Counted from the stretch's first letter, positions 23,770 to 37,018 are shown. The stretch: DNA of 64,000 nt from Cannabis sativa (GCF_029168945.1 NC_083604.1:65364211-65428210); one strand, 5' to 3'. The notes: generated by a model not told the origin, from the sequence alone. Numbers and translations are program-made.

Positions 23770-24185
23770 TCTATATTAATATATGAATGTATTAATACAT
23801 ATACAATATATATATAAATATATATACATATATATACAGAAAAATAAAAATACTGTATGTATATATATAAACATGAAATGTATATATGTATATATTTGTA
23901 TATAGCATTTAGATATATAAATAATATATATATATACAACATATATACGTAATGAAATGAAGAAAAAATATATATATGTATATGAATATATATATATATA
24001 TATGAACTGAATGAATAAACAAGTATATATGTATGAAAATATATATGTATATATATAATTGGGATTGAATGAATATGAATATATAAATATATACCCCAAC
24101 GAAAATAAATATATATATCAACACTGAATTAAATATATATATAAACACTGTATATACGAGTATATATATATATATATATATGAAA
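23770..24185. repeat. (TA)n-rich microsatellite block
   Basis: Dense TATATA runs broken by short words. Open frames of up to 110 codons here consist almost only of Tyr and Ile and are artefacts. Confidence 0.9.
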
Positions 24186-24216
24186 CTCAAACTAAAATCA
24201 AGGCAGAGATAAAAAC

Positions 24217-24229
24217 CGCTCTGATACCA
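24217..24229 (-). promoter_or_regulatory. Primer binding site, initiator-Met tRNA
   Basis: The minus strand reads TGGTATCAGAGC two bases after the LTR end TGTCTAACA. This is the standard copia primer site and fixes the orientation of the element. Confidence 0.85.
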
Positions 24230-24231
24230 AC

Positions 24232-24755
24232 TGTTAGACATTTATATGTATAAACTGAAATATATATGTTTAAGTATAAAGTGCGGAATTAATCAAACAT
24301 ATATGCACTATAATTTAATATAAGGATCGAAATACCTCCAGCCATTGATTCTTTGAGTATTAATCCCACATAAGCTTGATCTGCAAAAGAAACCGATTGA
24401 TGTGGGTAATCGGGCTTCCTCGCTCTCTCAACTCTCTTTAGATGGATTTTGCTGTTATGAACAGAATGAGTGAGGAGCTCGGGGACCGAGACCCTATATT
24501 TATAGGTGAGATACTCCATCAGTATCTGTGCCACATTAATTGTCAGAATATTTTGACAATTAATTCAGGAAATCAAATCAGGTCATGAATATTTAAATCT
24601 GACCATATATAGAATATTACGTAAATGATTTTGTCCAGATTCAATGAATATAAAATATTCATTTATTACAAAATCAATTATTTATTTTATTTCCTTAAAT
24701 AGAAATTTATTTCCTTGAATAGAAATATATTTCTTAAAATAAAAATATTCTTATA
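24232..24755 (-). repeat. 5' LTR of the minus-strand element
   Basis: 524 bp and nearly identical to 17749-18273. Differences seen: ACCATATATAG versus ACCATAAATAG, TTATTACAA versus TTATCACAA, and one A in an A-run. Confidence 0.9.
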
Positions 24756-24760
24756 CATGG

Positions 24761-27700
24761 TTGATAATAAAAAAACAATAAATAAATAAATGCAGTCCAA
24801 TTAGGAACTAACTGGCAGTGGTAATATTTATAATCAGCTCACACACAATAATTATATATATTTGTACTTATTTTTATGAAATGATGATCATATTCATATC
24901 TCCAAGCAATTTTGCAAATGGCCACAGATATTTTTTCCAATTTTCAAATGTGGGGTTCCCCAAGCCCACACAAAGTAATTTACACCCAAGTTATTCCATT
25001 AAATTTATATATCAAGTCTTGTTAATGTGTGGCTGTCGTTTCACGCCCAAAATAAAAGCACTATATCTATTCATAATCATCTATGTATTTATTTATGTCG
25101 TTTGACTGGTCTCTAAATATATAATTATGATGACCAATTGGCATATATAATAACATTATTACAAAATTTATAGTATGGACTGGTAGGTATGTCATACTCG
25201 TAACTATATTAAATTACAACTACAACATGTTAAATTATTTTTAAGAAATAAAAAAATAAAGAGTTTTAATTTTTCATTTTATATCTCATATATATTTATG
25301 TAGTTATAATAGGCAATTGTCCGTTTTCGAGTAGTGCTCAATATTTTATGCTGTCCTTTCAAAATAACTTATTACATACTTATAAGATAAAAGACACGCA
25401 TGCAATGAAATGTTTCAAGTATTTATGAATTTTTCAAAAACAAGTATATATGCCTAATATAACAATAATTGTATCATTATATATAAAAATAAAAAGATTT
25501 ATAATTTCTCTATATCAAAAACAAAGAGTAAATGAGCAAAACTAACACTCTCACTAAATTTTTTTTTTTTCCTATATATATATAGGCGCGCGTACAACAT
25601 AAAATGATTATTTTATATTTAACTAAAAAAAAGTCAAAAGATTACGAAAGAAATATAGTTGTATAAAATTTTAAATATTTTTTGTACAATTTATTTATTT
25701 TTTTTTTCAATACTAATTATTTGATTTAACTACTTGAGCTTAGGCTCAAGTGACCATAAAAGAGTAGTGTGTTGTTGTAATATATAAACACTTAAATAAA
25801 AAAAAATTATATATTTCCATGATTTTTCTAGTTATAATATTAATGTTTATTTTATATTGTTGTTTTGTTAATTTTTATTTTTTTTTTTTGGTTGTTTTTA
25901 TAGTATAACGTAAATAATTGAAAAAGAAGTTGTAAAAATATTCAAAAAAAATTTATTTGACCATATAAATATTAAAATTTTTCTAAACATAGTAGTTTGT
26001 ATGAATTTTACAAATCATAAATCCGCTACCACAATGACTGATCACAAGATAAAAATAAAAATAATGAGTTTTTCGTAATATATTTATTGGCTCTACCCCA
26101 AACTTTAATTAAAATTCTATATGATATATATGTGGTGGTGCATTTATGTAAAATTAAGGAGATCAATTATTCATTGTATATATATATATATATAAAATGT
26201 AATTATTAATTGAGATTGATATGTAAGGAAAAAAGTAATTTGGCTGTTGTTGGTGGCATCTTCTCCCTAAGTTGGCGATATTATTGTACGTAAAGAATCG
26301 GACCTGTGTAGCATTGGGAAAGGAAGCAGAAGCAGTAAATGTAATACTAATCTTGATGAGTCTGACATACATGGCTGTACGTATATATAGTACTAAAGGA
26401 GAGGGTGAAGAAGATTTGACTATATAGCAAGCTATAGAATAAGATGCTTTTTCCAAGCGTGCAAAACAAATCAACTTTCAACATCATGCATTTTATGTAT
26501 ATATATATATATAATGTCCCAAATGTCACATATTTTAGTCTCTTTACTATCCAATAATTTTCGATTCTTTAAAACCCCTTGAAATAGTTGACTATGGCCC
26601 TCCAGTACCACCTTCTATACTGACTACTGCTAAGGTTTATCGCCCTGTTCTCTTTTTATACGGTAAATTATTAATTAGCTCTCTTTAATATCAGAATATA
26701 GTAATGTTAATTCAAAGCTGCGTTCATACTTGTGTACGTATGGATTAATTAATATTAGTACTCTTTTCTTTATCCAGGCAGTTAAGATTTACTGAGGTCA
26801 GTAAATTTATATATATTACGTAATTATTATGTGTGTATATATATAGGCAGTGCGTAAATGATGAGAAGTGGTTAAATTATATGTATTTTATTACTTGTTA
26901 ACATGTACATAGACCTAACGTTACCAAATAAGATATATGTACATCATCGATTGCACAAAATTTATTTGGTTGAAATAATAGGAGCGTTATATTATGAAAA
27001 TTTTGTCAGTAAAAAAGAAGAAAAAAGGAAAAAGTGGTATACGTAGTAGTAGTACGTGCATGTGTTGTGTGCATGCATATATATATGGATCCTCGTTATT
27101 GATGATCGAGAGAAAAGTTTCCGAAAAGAGATGGAGCTTTCATCAAGTCTATTTCCCAGCAGCCTTTGAATTTCAATCGACAGAAAGGAAAGCTCATTGG
27201 CCTACATATATAGATATATATACACACATGTATAGTCCAGACATGATAAAAGAGAAAAAGTTAAATTAAAGGTCTTAGAAGTGATTGTAAAAGTCTTGCA
27301 AAGCTAGGCCCAATAGCTCCGTGAAATTAAATCTATAGCTACTGGTCAAAACCAAGAATCCAAGATATATAATGTATTCCCATCCTCATCTTTTCTGACC
27401 AAATAGACCCAAAAAACTTTTTCAACAAGAACTTTTTTTTTTCCCTTTGAAGTTTGAAGTAAAGAAAGGGAAATCGATCAACGGATTGATTGTGATAATG
27501 TCACCCTAGAAATTTGATTCAAAATGGATCATATTTTTTATTGTCACCTCAAATTTCTATGATTATTTTGATTTGAATTGCATTATATTAAAATTATTGG
27601 AAGTTCTATATATGTTGGTATTTGCTACCAAGAAATGCTAAAAGGCACACCCATTAATGTTTAATATATTTTTTGTTGTCATACCACTTGTTGTTATAAT

Positions 27701-28759
27701 TGAATATTAAATTGTATATAATTTTTTAAGTAATATCACTAACTAATGCTGTCTATATATAGAAGGTGTTGTAAAAAGTAAAAAATAGGCACTATAACAA
27801 TGCTCATTCCTTTCCTTTCCTTGCCCAACAAATGTTACACTTTGGTAGCTTGACAAAGACTGTGTCGGCCAATCCAGCAGCCCCACGTGGATATTGAGGC
27901 ATGAGAGAGCAGCATAAAGCTCATACACTTTTTTTTTGAGTGTTACAGCTCATATAAATTAAATACTATCCATGCATATATATATATAAATATATATGTA
28001 CTAGCAATAATACACACAAGTGCATGTAATTTAAATTGTACCTTTTAATTATCTCCGCAAATTGAGAAGTACCAGTACCTTTATTTTTTAAGCTGGGGTG
28101 TGCCCTGTCCATTAGATCTAGCTTGCTAGGGTTTCAAAGCACGAAAATCAATAATATATATATATATATATATATCTAAGAGAGAAGCCAAGGTCGTAAA
28201 TTTAATTGTCGGAATACGATGACCACAGAATTCCAATATTACAAAAATTCATTTTTGTTCTAATGGATGTCAATTATTCTGGCTGGTGATGTGGAAAAGC
28301 CAATAATATAAATCCGTACTATATAGCTACTTTTGCATGCCGACAATAACTCTCTCTCTCTCTCACTGAGTTCATACAGTGCAAGAACACTCGTCCGTGC
28401 TCTAGTAACTAGAGTGTTCGTGGTATATTGCCTACAAAAAAATAAGACATGAGAATTCTTCTTTTCGATCGATAAAAAAATAACAGCATATAATAATTCA
28501 CAGCGCACATGCATAACTTTTTATACTTCTAATTAATTATTTTTATTATATTTAATTTTCCTAATTAATTACTCCAGTTCATGTAGTGTAATATATTATA
28601 TATATTGTAATTGGGATATATAAATATATATTTATAAACTACTATTAATATTGTACTACAGAGAGATTTGTTTTTATTTTTTGTAATGGAAGTACTAGCA
28701 GAGAGTTGATCGTCAGCTGTATGAAAAGTTCTTATTCATTAAACTCAAAATAAATTATA
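24761..28759. other. A/T-rich DNA without a recognised gene
   Basis: 4 kb with many TATATA runs and no ORF over about 100 codons that resembles a protein. Patches of more balanced composition occur at about 26220-26480, 27000-27270 and 27780-27930. They could be decayed regulatory or gene-edge DNA, but I see no exon or RNA gene I can name. This is the least repeat-dominated part of the window. Confidence 0.4.
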
Positions 28760-28816
28760 TCTATTCTATATAAAGTGTGCCAATATAACTAAAATTCTTG
28801 GTTTTTGAGAAATTTA

Positions 28817-29440
28817 TGGGTGACTTTTAATTTTTATTTAATAAAATAATAAAATATTATTTATATATAATAAAATAATAATAAAACAAATCCCATTAAT
28901 ATTTGAACTGATATTTAGGTGACTTTTAATTTTTATTTAATAAAATAATAAAATATTATTTATATATAATAAAATAATAATAAAACAAATTCCATTAATA
29001 TTTGAACTGATGCTAAATATTCGAGAATCACAACACATTTAAAAAAAACAACCCGGGATTTGATACTCTGAGACTCTCAATTAAAAAAAAAAAGTAATAT
29101 GCTCATCAAATTTGTATTTAGTTTTAAACATGGTGAAAAAATGAATTATCTTTCATATTAACAAATCCCATTAATATTTGAACTGATATTTGGGTGACTT
29201 TTAATTTTTATTTAATAAAATAATAAAATATTATTTATATATAATAAAATAATAATAAAACAAATTCCATTAATATTTGAACTGATATTTGATGCTAAAT
29301 ATTCGAGAATCACAACACATTTAAAAAAAACAACCCGGGATTTGATACTCTGAGACTCTCAATTAAAAAAAAAAAAGTAATATGCTCATCAAATTTGTAT
29401 TTATTTTTAAACATGGTGAAAAAATGAATTATCTTTCATA
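28817..29440 (+). repeat. Nested tandem repeats in Helitron A
   Basis: A unit of about 100 bp starting GGTGACTTTTAATTTTTATT occurs near 28817, 28917 and 29192. A longer segment starting TGCTAAATATTCGAGAATC occurs at 29011 and 29293 (offset 282). It includes a conserved CAACCCGGGATTTGATACTC. Confidence 0.85.
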
Positions 29441-29769
29441 TTATTCAACAGAGTAAAACAAGTTTTATATTGGTTTACTATTCAACAACCTTGTCAAGAA
29501 TTCTTGTAAGTTGTAACCACAAAATTGCCAGGTCAAACCAACACTTTTATTGCAATATTCACAGACTAACTACAAAATTATTTCATAGCATTTACAGAAC
29601 CGCACACCCCCAATCATCTTTAATATGGACGTATCAGAAGCCAGATCATTAACCTAAATTGGTTAGTTCTATTATGTTTTGGAACAAATCGTCTATAATA
29701 TAAAAAACCCATCATACTTGTATCTTGAAACATTCTTCAGGAACCAAGATTTTAAAACACAATTGTTAC

Positions 29770-29838
29770 CTCCTTAAGGTCAACCCACTCCCAAGTCTCA
29801 TTTGTTGTATTTATATCATAGACCAAAGCATGCCGGCC
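29770..29838 (-). pseudogene. Captured exon of an EMSY-LIKE (Agenet/Tudor-type) gene
   Basis: On the minus strand a 69-bp exon is bounded by an acceptor (TTATTTACAG) and a donor (GAG|GTAACA). It encodes 23 codons with no stop, including GRHALVYDI and [10 protein letters not shown]. That segment matches the Tudor/Agenet-like region of plant EMSY-LIKE nuclear proteins, which read histone marks and act in immunity and development. Intron remnants on both sides show genomic capture. It lies antisense to the Helitron. With only one exon it is a fragment. Identification is from remembered family motifs. Confidence 0.6.
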
Positions 29839-31013
29839 CTGTAAATAATAAGAAAATCAAACGTGGTTTAAATCTCAAGGCAATAGAGCCTTTTCCGTTA
29901 AATCTCAAAGATACATAAATATACAAGATAAAAAAGCCAATCTAAGAAGTGGGTGCCACGTTAAAGCTAAGGAAACATTAAGCAACTGTTAGGCTTGTTT
30001 TACAATTTATGGTGTTTTAAAAGAACATATCGAAACAGAAACACATAAAAAAAACCTCCACATCATTTAATTTTTTTTAAGGTAGTGTTCAACTAGGAGA
30101 TCTAACGAGTTTCGCCCCTTCGCTAATGGCTTCTAAGAGTTCAAATTCCAGTATTGTATAAATCTTCAATTTGTTCTATTTCTTATATTAAATGAAATTT
30201 TGCTACTTTTTTTTTTTTAATTTACAACTTTATTGTTTATATATTATTAGGGACATTCATGGAAATTAGGGTTTCTTTGAAATATACAATTAATGAGCAT
30301 TACTTTTTGATCATAGTGTGTTTTCCATGGCTGAAAACCTCAATAATCTCTATCATTTGATATCAAATAAAATAAAATTATCATAATGTATACATTATGG
30401 TTATTTAATGAGTAATTAGTGTGTTGAAATTGTCAAGCTGATATTTAGAATTGTTTATAATTGAATTGTTTCTTTGTCAAAATTAATATTAAGTATATTT
30501 ATATGTTTATAAGTTTATCTATTTTCTCTTAGATCAATTATGCTCATATAGCAATAGAATCATACTCATATAGACATGTTATTTTCATTTTATAATTTAA
30601 ATCTTCTTAGTCATTATTTAGTTCACTTAAACCTTTTCCGATTATGCTAACTGAATTTTGTTTCTTTTAGGTACTTCATTACAAAGATCTGTATTACATA
30701 CATTGTTTATTTTTGACTATGAGGAGGTGGATTTCTTTATTGGGAAACATATAGCGTGACAAATTATTGCTCATATATTTAATAATTCTTTTTGATTAAT
30801 GAGATTCATATATATAAATGTGTATATTGAATTCTTTATTCAAATAATTATTTTTAATTTTTACGTGATTATTTATTGTTCTTTATTCAAATAATCTCAC
30901 CTAATAACTAATAATATTTTTTCTTTAATTTTTTATTGTATCACTTTCAAATAACATAGAAAAAAAACTAGCATAAAATTTAGTATACGTGCCTCGCACG
31001 TAGTTTTTGCTAG

Positions 31014-34000
31014 TATATATATATATCAGCAAGTAAAAAATCATCAAGCATATGTTTGACCACATAACGTGCTTATCTATACATATAAAGTTAATATATA
31101 AGACTGTTACATGATATTTTAAAATCATTCCAATTATCTCTATTTATTCTCTCATTAATTTTTTTTATTTTTTCATCTTTTATTAAGTTTATAAAATTTA
31201 TTGATTAATTAATTAATTAAAATAAGGGCATTATACAATTTTGTATATATTATTTTAATTAATTACAAAATATGTGCAAAAAAACTTATTATCATTTTCT
31301 CATACATTTTTATATATAATTAAAAACTTTTTTTCAATTTCTTTTATAATATATATATATATGATAACAATTATTGATTATTATATATATATGGTAATAT
31401 TGGTTATGTTTATTTTTATGTTTAAAATTATAATAAAAAACATACCAATAATATAAAACATTTTATTTATGTGTTTATTTTTTTTTCTATTAATTAAATA
31501 TACTAATTTAATAAACAAAATAGTAATATTCACATAAGTTTATTATATCATTCTATGTGTGTTATGTTTATTTTTTAGAAAATAAATAATATATATAAAA
31601 AAAAATTGTTTATTTTTATCTTTTTCTTTGTTTATTGTGTCATGTTTATTTTTTCTAATTAAATAATTTTTGGAGTTTATAAAGTTATGTTTGTTTATTT
31701 ATTTTTTGATGTAAGAATTATACTTTAATAGAAAATTCGTTTACTAATTCATTAAAAAATAATCAATATATAGAAACAATAGAAAAAGAATATACTAAAA
31801 TAAGTATAAATTGTATATGTCTATTTTTATGTTTACAATTATAATAAACATACTAATAATATAAAATACTTTGTATATATATGTTTATTTTGTTTTCTAT
31901 TTATTAAACATAATAATTTAATAAACAAAATAATAATATTCATATATGTTTATTATATCACTCTATGTGTTATGTTTATTTTAGTAATTTTAAGTATTGA
32001 TTTGTATTTATGTACCTTAATGTTTATAATTTTGATATCGTATTTTATTAAAAAAAAAATCTTTACTAAATTATAATAATTCATACTAAAATAGATAATA
32101 AACATTTATCTTTTAATAAAAAAATAACTTGTTTATTTTTATAAAACTGTTTAATTAATTTTACGAAATTGTTTATTTTGAGTTTTAATAAACATAGTTT
32201 ATTATTTAATGATTAAAATGTATAGTTTCATGTAATAAGTTTTCAAAATATACAAGTTTTTAAAATAATTTTTTTTTTTTTTTGCACATTTTTTATAATT
32301 ATGTTGTTTTTGTTGTACATTTATGAAAAAAAAACCCTTAAAATAATAATAAAACATAAATTATCAAGCCTTAATTAAACAACATAACAATTTAAAATAT
32401 CAATTACTATCTATTTTTTTATTTTAATAACTCATATATTTAATATTCACACTTATAATTAATCCTATAATAAATCTATATATATAAATACATAATTATC
32501 TCCTCTACAAACAGCTCTCTTCCTCTCCCTACATATATACAATATCACCACTAATTTTCTACGCTTGTAGTAAATTATCTCACTATTATTTATTAAAAAC
32601 ACCACATAATACATAATACATCTCTTTTCAGTAACAATTTTCTTCCAATAAATATTATATTTTAAAGTTATACATTAGTTTTTCTTTTAAATATTTTTAA
32701 AGTTTATACATTAAATTTCTTAATGATTCTTTTGAATATTTTTAAAGTTTATACATTAGATTCTTATTAATTTTTTTGAGTATATATCTTATAATATATT
32801 AATTTAACATACTATAATTATTAATAAATACATTTAATTATCTATGAAGAATGGAAAAGTAGCTCAGTGACCAAAAAAAATTATCGATTTTTCTATGCTC
32901 ATCGATCCATATATAACTTTATTAAATTTATATATATATATATATTTTCATCCATATATAACCTTTAATAATGCATGAGAATAATACATTGATAATAATT
33001 TATTGCACATGAGAATGAGAATAATACAGTCACAATATAAATAAGCAGTGACTGCCCCAAATTTGAACACGTTAATGGCAAATAAGTTTCACAAATATGT
33101 ATTGTATTTTTAATTTAAGGTGAGTTTTTTTATGTAATTCTTACTCATTAAATCCTATAATACAATATTTGACCACATCTCTTTTTTTCTAGATCCAACA
33201 TTATTAATGAGAACTTTTTTTCATTAATATTGCTCAATTAATTCTTTTTAATTTTTTGAGTTTAAATATTCTTTAATTTTATGTGAGTTCTTAATTTATC
33301 AATTTTTAATATTTCATATTTACCTTTCAAAAATATTTCATATTTACCTTATTTCTTTAATTCTCTAGATCTACCATTATAATTTGGGATCAGTTTTTAT
33401 CTAAAATTACTCCAACTACATCAATCAATTATCTTTTTAATTCTTATATTTTTAAATTTATTTATTAAGTTTATAAATATAAATTGATTAATTAATTAAA
33501 AAATATTTACATACAATTGAAAAAAGTCATTCATAATAGTCATTATTTTTTAAAATATATATCAAGTATAATAATAATTATAAAAGTAATATCCTAAATA
33601 TCTAAGTATACCCATTATATATAATAGAGGCTTATTTTCAATATTTTCAATATTTTAGAAAATAAATTATATATATAATATATACCATCAGTTTAGTGGT
33701 AAGTAGAGTGGTTTTAATTTTTTAATTAATTATTTTTGTTTATTACTTTCTTAATTTTTCTTAACTGTAGTTAATTATACATAAATTCATATATATAAAC
33801 GTTGAGTGAGTATCAATCCAATATAGGGTTTGTTTATTAGTAGTGCAATTTGATTTTTTAATTTTAAAAAAATTGAGTACGAGTGATATTTATATTTTTT
33901 ATTCAGTAAAGATAATAAGGGAACTTTTTTTTCTCACTTTTTTTTTAACAAAATTTGAAGATATATCTTATATTAAATAATTATAACAAATTAAATAAAT

Positions 34001-34335
34001 TAATTAAAATATCTAAAATATACATGAGATTCGATATTAAAAACAATAGTTTCGAAATTATGAGTTTTATTAATTTATCACTTATTATATATGTATATAT
34101 ATTTGTAATTATAATTTAATTTATTCACACAATTTTAAAAACCAACTATTTAAGCAGAAGATCATGACATATCTTTACTAAATAATTAGTAAAAATTATT
34201 TATTAAAATAAAAATAATTAAAAAAATGAAGATTTAACATATGTGATTTGACATTAAATAAAATATAACCGCACTACATTGTTACTATATATGTGTTTTA
34301 TATTTACAGAATTTCATTATATATATATATATATA
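31014..34335. other. Very A/T-rich DNA between two Helitrons
   Basis: No gene seen. A diverged direct repeat of about 180 bp (TGTTTATTTTTATGTTTAAAA-type, followed by AATAAACAAAATAATAATATTC) occurs near 31408 and 31818. TTACAAAATATGTGCAAAAAAAC near 31262 is roughly inverted near 32280-32305 and may mark an old MITE. Confidence 0.4.
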
Positions 34336-35404
34336 CTAGAAGAAAGTTTACGTGCAATGCACGTATATTTTAGTTTTATTTTAGGTTATATATATTTATT
34401 TATAAATGTCAAAGTTAAAAATAAACAATATTTAATACATAGTGCAAAGAGAAAAATAATACATTAAAGTAATTTTCTTTTAAAAAAAAAAATTAAGTAA
34501 AATATTGTATAAAATTTTAAGAAATAAAAATTAAACACAAGTTATTAATAAAATATATTAAAAATAACATTAATAACATTATGAAATTGAAAACAAAATA
34601 ATATGAAAAGTTTTGAAAATAAAAAAAAATCTTAAAGTTTTAATAATTGAAAGAAAATATCGTATAAAGTTTTGTAAATTAAAAGAAAATATTGTAAAAA
34701 AATTTAAAAATTAAAGAACTAAAAAAGAAAATATATATATATTTTTTAATTTTCAACTTGAATGACAGAAAGAGAATTAAGAGATTTGTGTGTTATATAT
34801 AATTGTTGCAATACATAACGAAAATAAAGTAATTCTTCCACGCGTTGCCAAATTAAATTATAAATAGAGTCGAAACAAAATAAAAGTCAAAACCATATTA
34901 TAATTTCTTTTGTAAGCAAATCAAATATATATACAAAACTTATAATAGGACTCACTTGTGGCGGTAAGAATATCATCATAATAAATGAATTTAATGATTA
35001 GCTAGATGTTAATTATATAGTATACATAACTTTATATTTATATATATATTTTTATTTAATATTTTTTCTATTTTCAAAAAATATTCTTTTTTTTTTTTGG
35101 AAGTTGAAAATATTACCTATAATTTCAAATAATATTTAAAAATAAGCTATCTGCAAATATCAAAATTTAAAAATAATTTTTGATATTATTTATTCTAAAA
35201 AAAATGTGAAATGTAACCACAAATATCCTACCACAAATGTGAAATATTTATAGTCTTAAAAAGTAATAGTATTATTTTGATATAGGGTAGAATCTGCAAA
35301 AATAAATGAATAAAATTTCAAAATTTACTCTAATAATTATACAACTTATAGAGTAATTCAAAACAAACATTATCATAAATAGGACTAAGTAATTATATGT
35401 TGTC

Positions 35405-35490
35405 AAATTTCTTATTCCTTCCCATTGCTACTTCCACCACTTGTTAACGAGCCTTGTATTCGGGAATTAATTTTTCAAATCTTTGCTTAA
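35405..35490 (-). other. Coding-like stretch in Helitron B, identity unknown
   Basis: The minus strand translates to a run with QRFEKLIPEYKAR and VVEVAMGRNK, broken by one TAA. Composition is unlike the A/T-rich surroundings. It may be a second captured exon. I cannot name the gene. Confidence 0.25.
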
Positions 35491-35586
35491 GAAAAGTGAG
35501 ATAAATCTTTACTAATAAAGTAAAATCCTTGCTGAGTCAAGGGAAAATATAATAAACTTGTCAAGTAATATATCTCAAATATACAG

Positions 35587-35671
35587 GCTGAGAGAGGAAT
35601 GCATGGAACTCCTTGATTCTAAGCCTATAGCTAAAGCTGACTATATAGTCTCACTGGGAATTCCATGGGAG
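35587..35671 (+). pseudogene. Candidate captured exon in Helitron B, gene unknown
   Basis: 85 bp between an acceptor (CAAATATACAG) and a donor (GAG|GTAATA), with one open frame of 28 codons including MELLDSKPIAKADYIVSLG. Both splice sites and the protein-like composition suggest a host exon, lying antisense to the Helitron. I do not recognise the gene. Confidence 0.4.
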
Positions 35672-35770
35672 GTAATATAGGAGTAGGAGATGAGCTTTCT
35701 TTTGGGGTCAAAGATTAGATTTCTTTCGGCAAAACAGAGACGCATATAACGTTTAACGTTTATATATATA

Positions 35771-37018
35771 TATATTTATATTGGATATTTGTTACTTACA
35801 TGGGAGGTAATATAACGTTTGCGATTCTTTAGCTTAAGATTAGCTTTTATAAATATATTTTGATATATAATTTTATAAATCTAATAACGTGAATAGTTAA
35901 AAGTTAACCGAAACAAAAAAAAAAAAATCTGGTGAATAATTAAAACTTAACAGAAAAAAAATATTAAATTAAGAATGTTTTTTTGAATAAAAAATTTAAA
36001 AAAAATAAGTCACCCAATAGTTTCTCATAACACATACCTGGTCCTCTCCAAAATAACACATACCTGTTTAAGAATAAGAGTCAATAATCATGTCATGAAA
36101 AATAAGATGGTTTAAGGTTAACGAAAACTCGAACTCACATTTCGATCGTGTTTGTGTTTGTTCAAATATCAATTCAAATAGATATAATTAAGAAAAGAAT
36201 CACAATCAAATATTTAATATTTAATATATATCAGTTCAAATATCAATTCAAATATTAATAGGATTTGTTTTATTATTATTTTATTATATATAAATAATAT
36301 TTTATTATTTTATTAAATAAAAATGAAAAGTCACCCATAAATTTCTCATAAACCAATAATTTCAGTTATATAGGCACACTTTATATAGAATAGATATATT
36401 TATATTGGATATTTGTTACTTACATGGGAGGTAATATAACGTTTGCGATTCTTTAGCTTAAGATTAGCTTTTATAAATATATTTTGATATATAATTTTAT
36501 AAATCTAATAACGTGAATAGTTAAAAGTTAACCGAAACAAAAAAAAAAAAATCTGGTGAATAATTAAAACTTAACAGAAAAAAAATATTAAATTAAGAAT
36601 GTTTTTTTGAATAAAAAATTTAAAAAAAATAAGTCACCCAATAGTTTCTCATAACACATACCTGGTCCTCTCCAAAATAACACATACCTGTTTAAGAATA
36701 AGAGTCAATAATCATGTCATGAAAAATAAGATGGTTTAAGGTTAACGAAAACTCGAACTCACATTTCGATCGTGTTTGTGTTTGTTCAAATATCAATTCA
36801 AATAGATATAATTAAGAAAAGAATCACAATCAAATATTTAATATTTAATATATATCAGTTCAAATATCAATTCAAATATTAATAGGATTTGTTTTATTAT
36901 TATTTTATTATATATAAATAATATTTTATTATTTTATTAAATAAAAATGAAAAGTCACCCATAAATTTCTCATAAACCAATAATTTCAGTTATATAGGCA
37001 CACTTTATATAGAATAGA
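35771..37018. repeat. 624-bp tandem duplication containing the Helitron 5' end
   Basis: Copy 1 is about 35771-36394 and copy 2 about 36395-37018, near identical by eye. Both begin TTATATTGGATATTTGTTAC and end at the Helitron 5' terminus. Confidence 0.92.

Larger units (their letters stand above)
17744..24760 (-). mobile_element. LTR element with near-identical LTRs and a dead copia interior
   Basis: Two LTRs (17749-18273 and 24232-24755) flank a 5.96 kb interior, with CATGG at 17744-17748 and at 24756-24760 as the target duplication. Orientation is minus. The primer site sits inside the right LTR: on the minus strand TGGTATCAGAGC, the initiator-Met tRNA complement, two bases past the LTR. 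The polypurine tract AAGTGGGAGAA sits inside the left LTR. The LTRs differ at only about two substitutions and one 1-base indel by eye, so insertion is recent. The interior holds only decayed copia pol relics and a long noncoding leader. It fits a non-autonomous (LARD-like) element moved by a partner's proteins. Confidence 0.88.
28760..31013 (+). mobile_element. Helitron A, non-autonomous
   Basis: The 5' end is TCTATTCTATATAAAGTG at 28760, preceded by A. The 3' end is the hairpin TACGTGC-CTC-GCACGTA (30986-31002) followed by GTTTTTG and CTAG at 31010-31013, then T. The 5' end and the first 150 bp match, in inverse orientation, those of the Helitron at 34336-37018, so both belong to one family. 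No Rep/helicase. It carries tandem repeats near the 5' end and one captured host exon. Confidence 0.8.
34336..37018 (-). mobile_element. Helitron B, same family as Helitron A, duplicated 5' end
   Basis: Read on the minus strand. The 3' end is the hairpin TACGTGC-ATT-GCACGTA (34349-34365), then AACTTTCTT and CTAG ending at 34336, with T next. The 5' end TCTATTCTATATAAAGTG occurs twice, at 36394 and at 37018, because a 624-bp segment containing it is repeated in tandem. No Rep/helicase. A candidate captured exon lies at 35587-35671. A coding-like stretch on the minus strand lies near 35405-35490. Confidence 0.75.

Noticed and set aside
23742..24241. Three overlapping minus-strand frames of 66-110 codons rich in Tyr and Ile
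   Set aside because: Product of a TATATA microsatellite; looks like membrane protein but is low-complexity.
27120..27205. Possible microRNA hairpin: GGAGCTTTC and GAAAGCTC arms, resembling miR159/319 star strands
   Set aside because: Only eight paired bases around a 47-base loop, and the mature sequence is not found.
30081..30200. Possible SINE: AGTTCAAATTCC resembles a tRNA B box
   Set aside because: No convincing A box, no defined ends, no target duplication and no second copy in the window.
31262..32305. Possible MITE with GTGCAAAAAAA inverted ends
   Set aside because: The match is mainly A-runs and no target duplication could be set.
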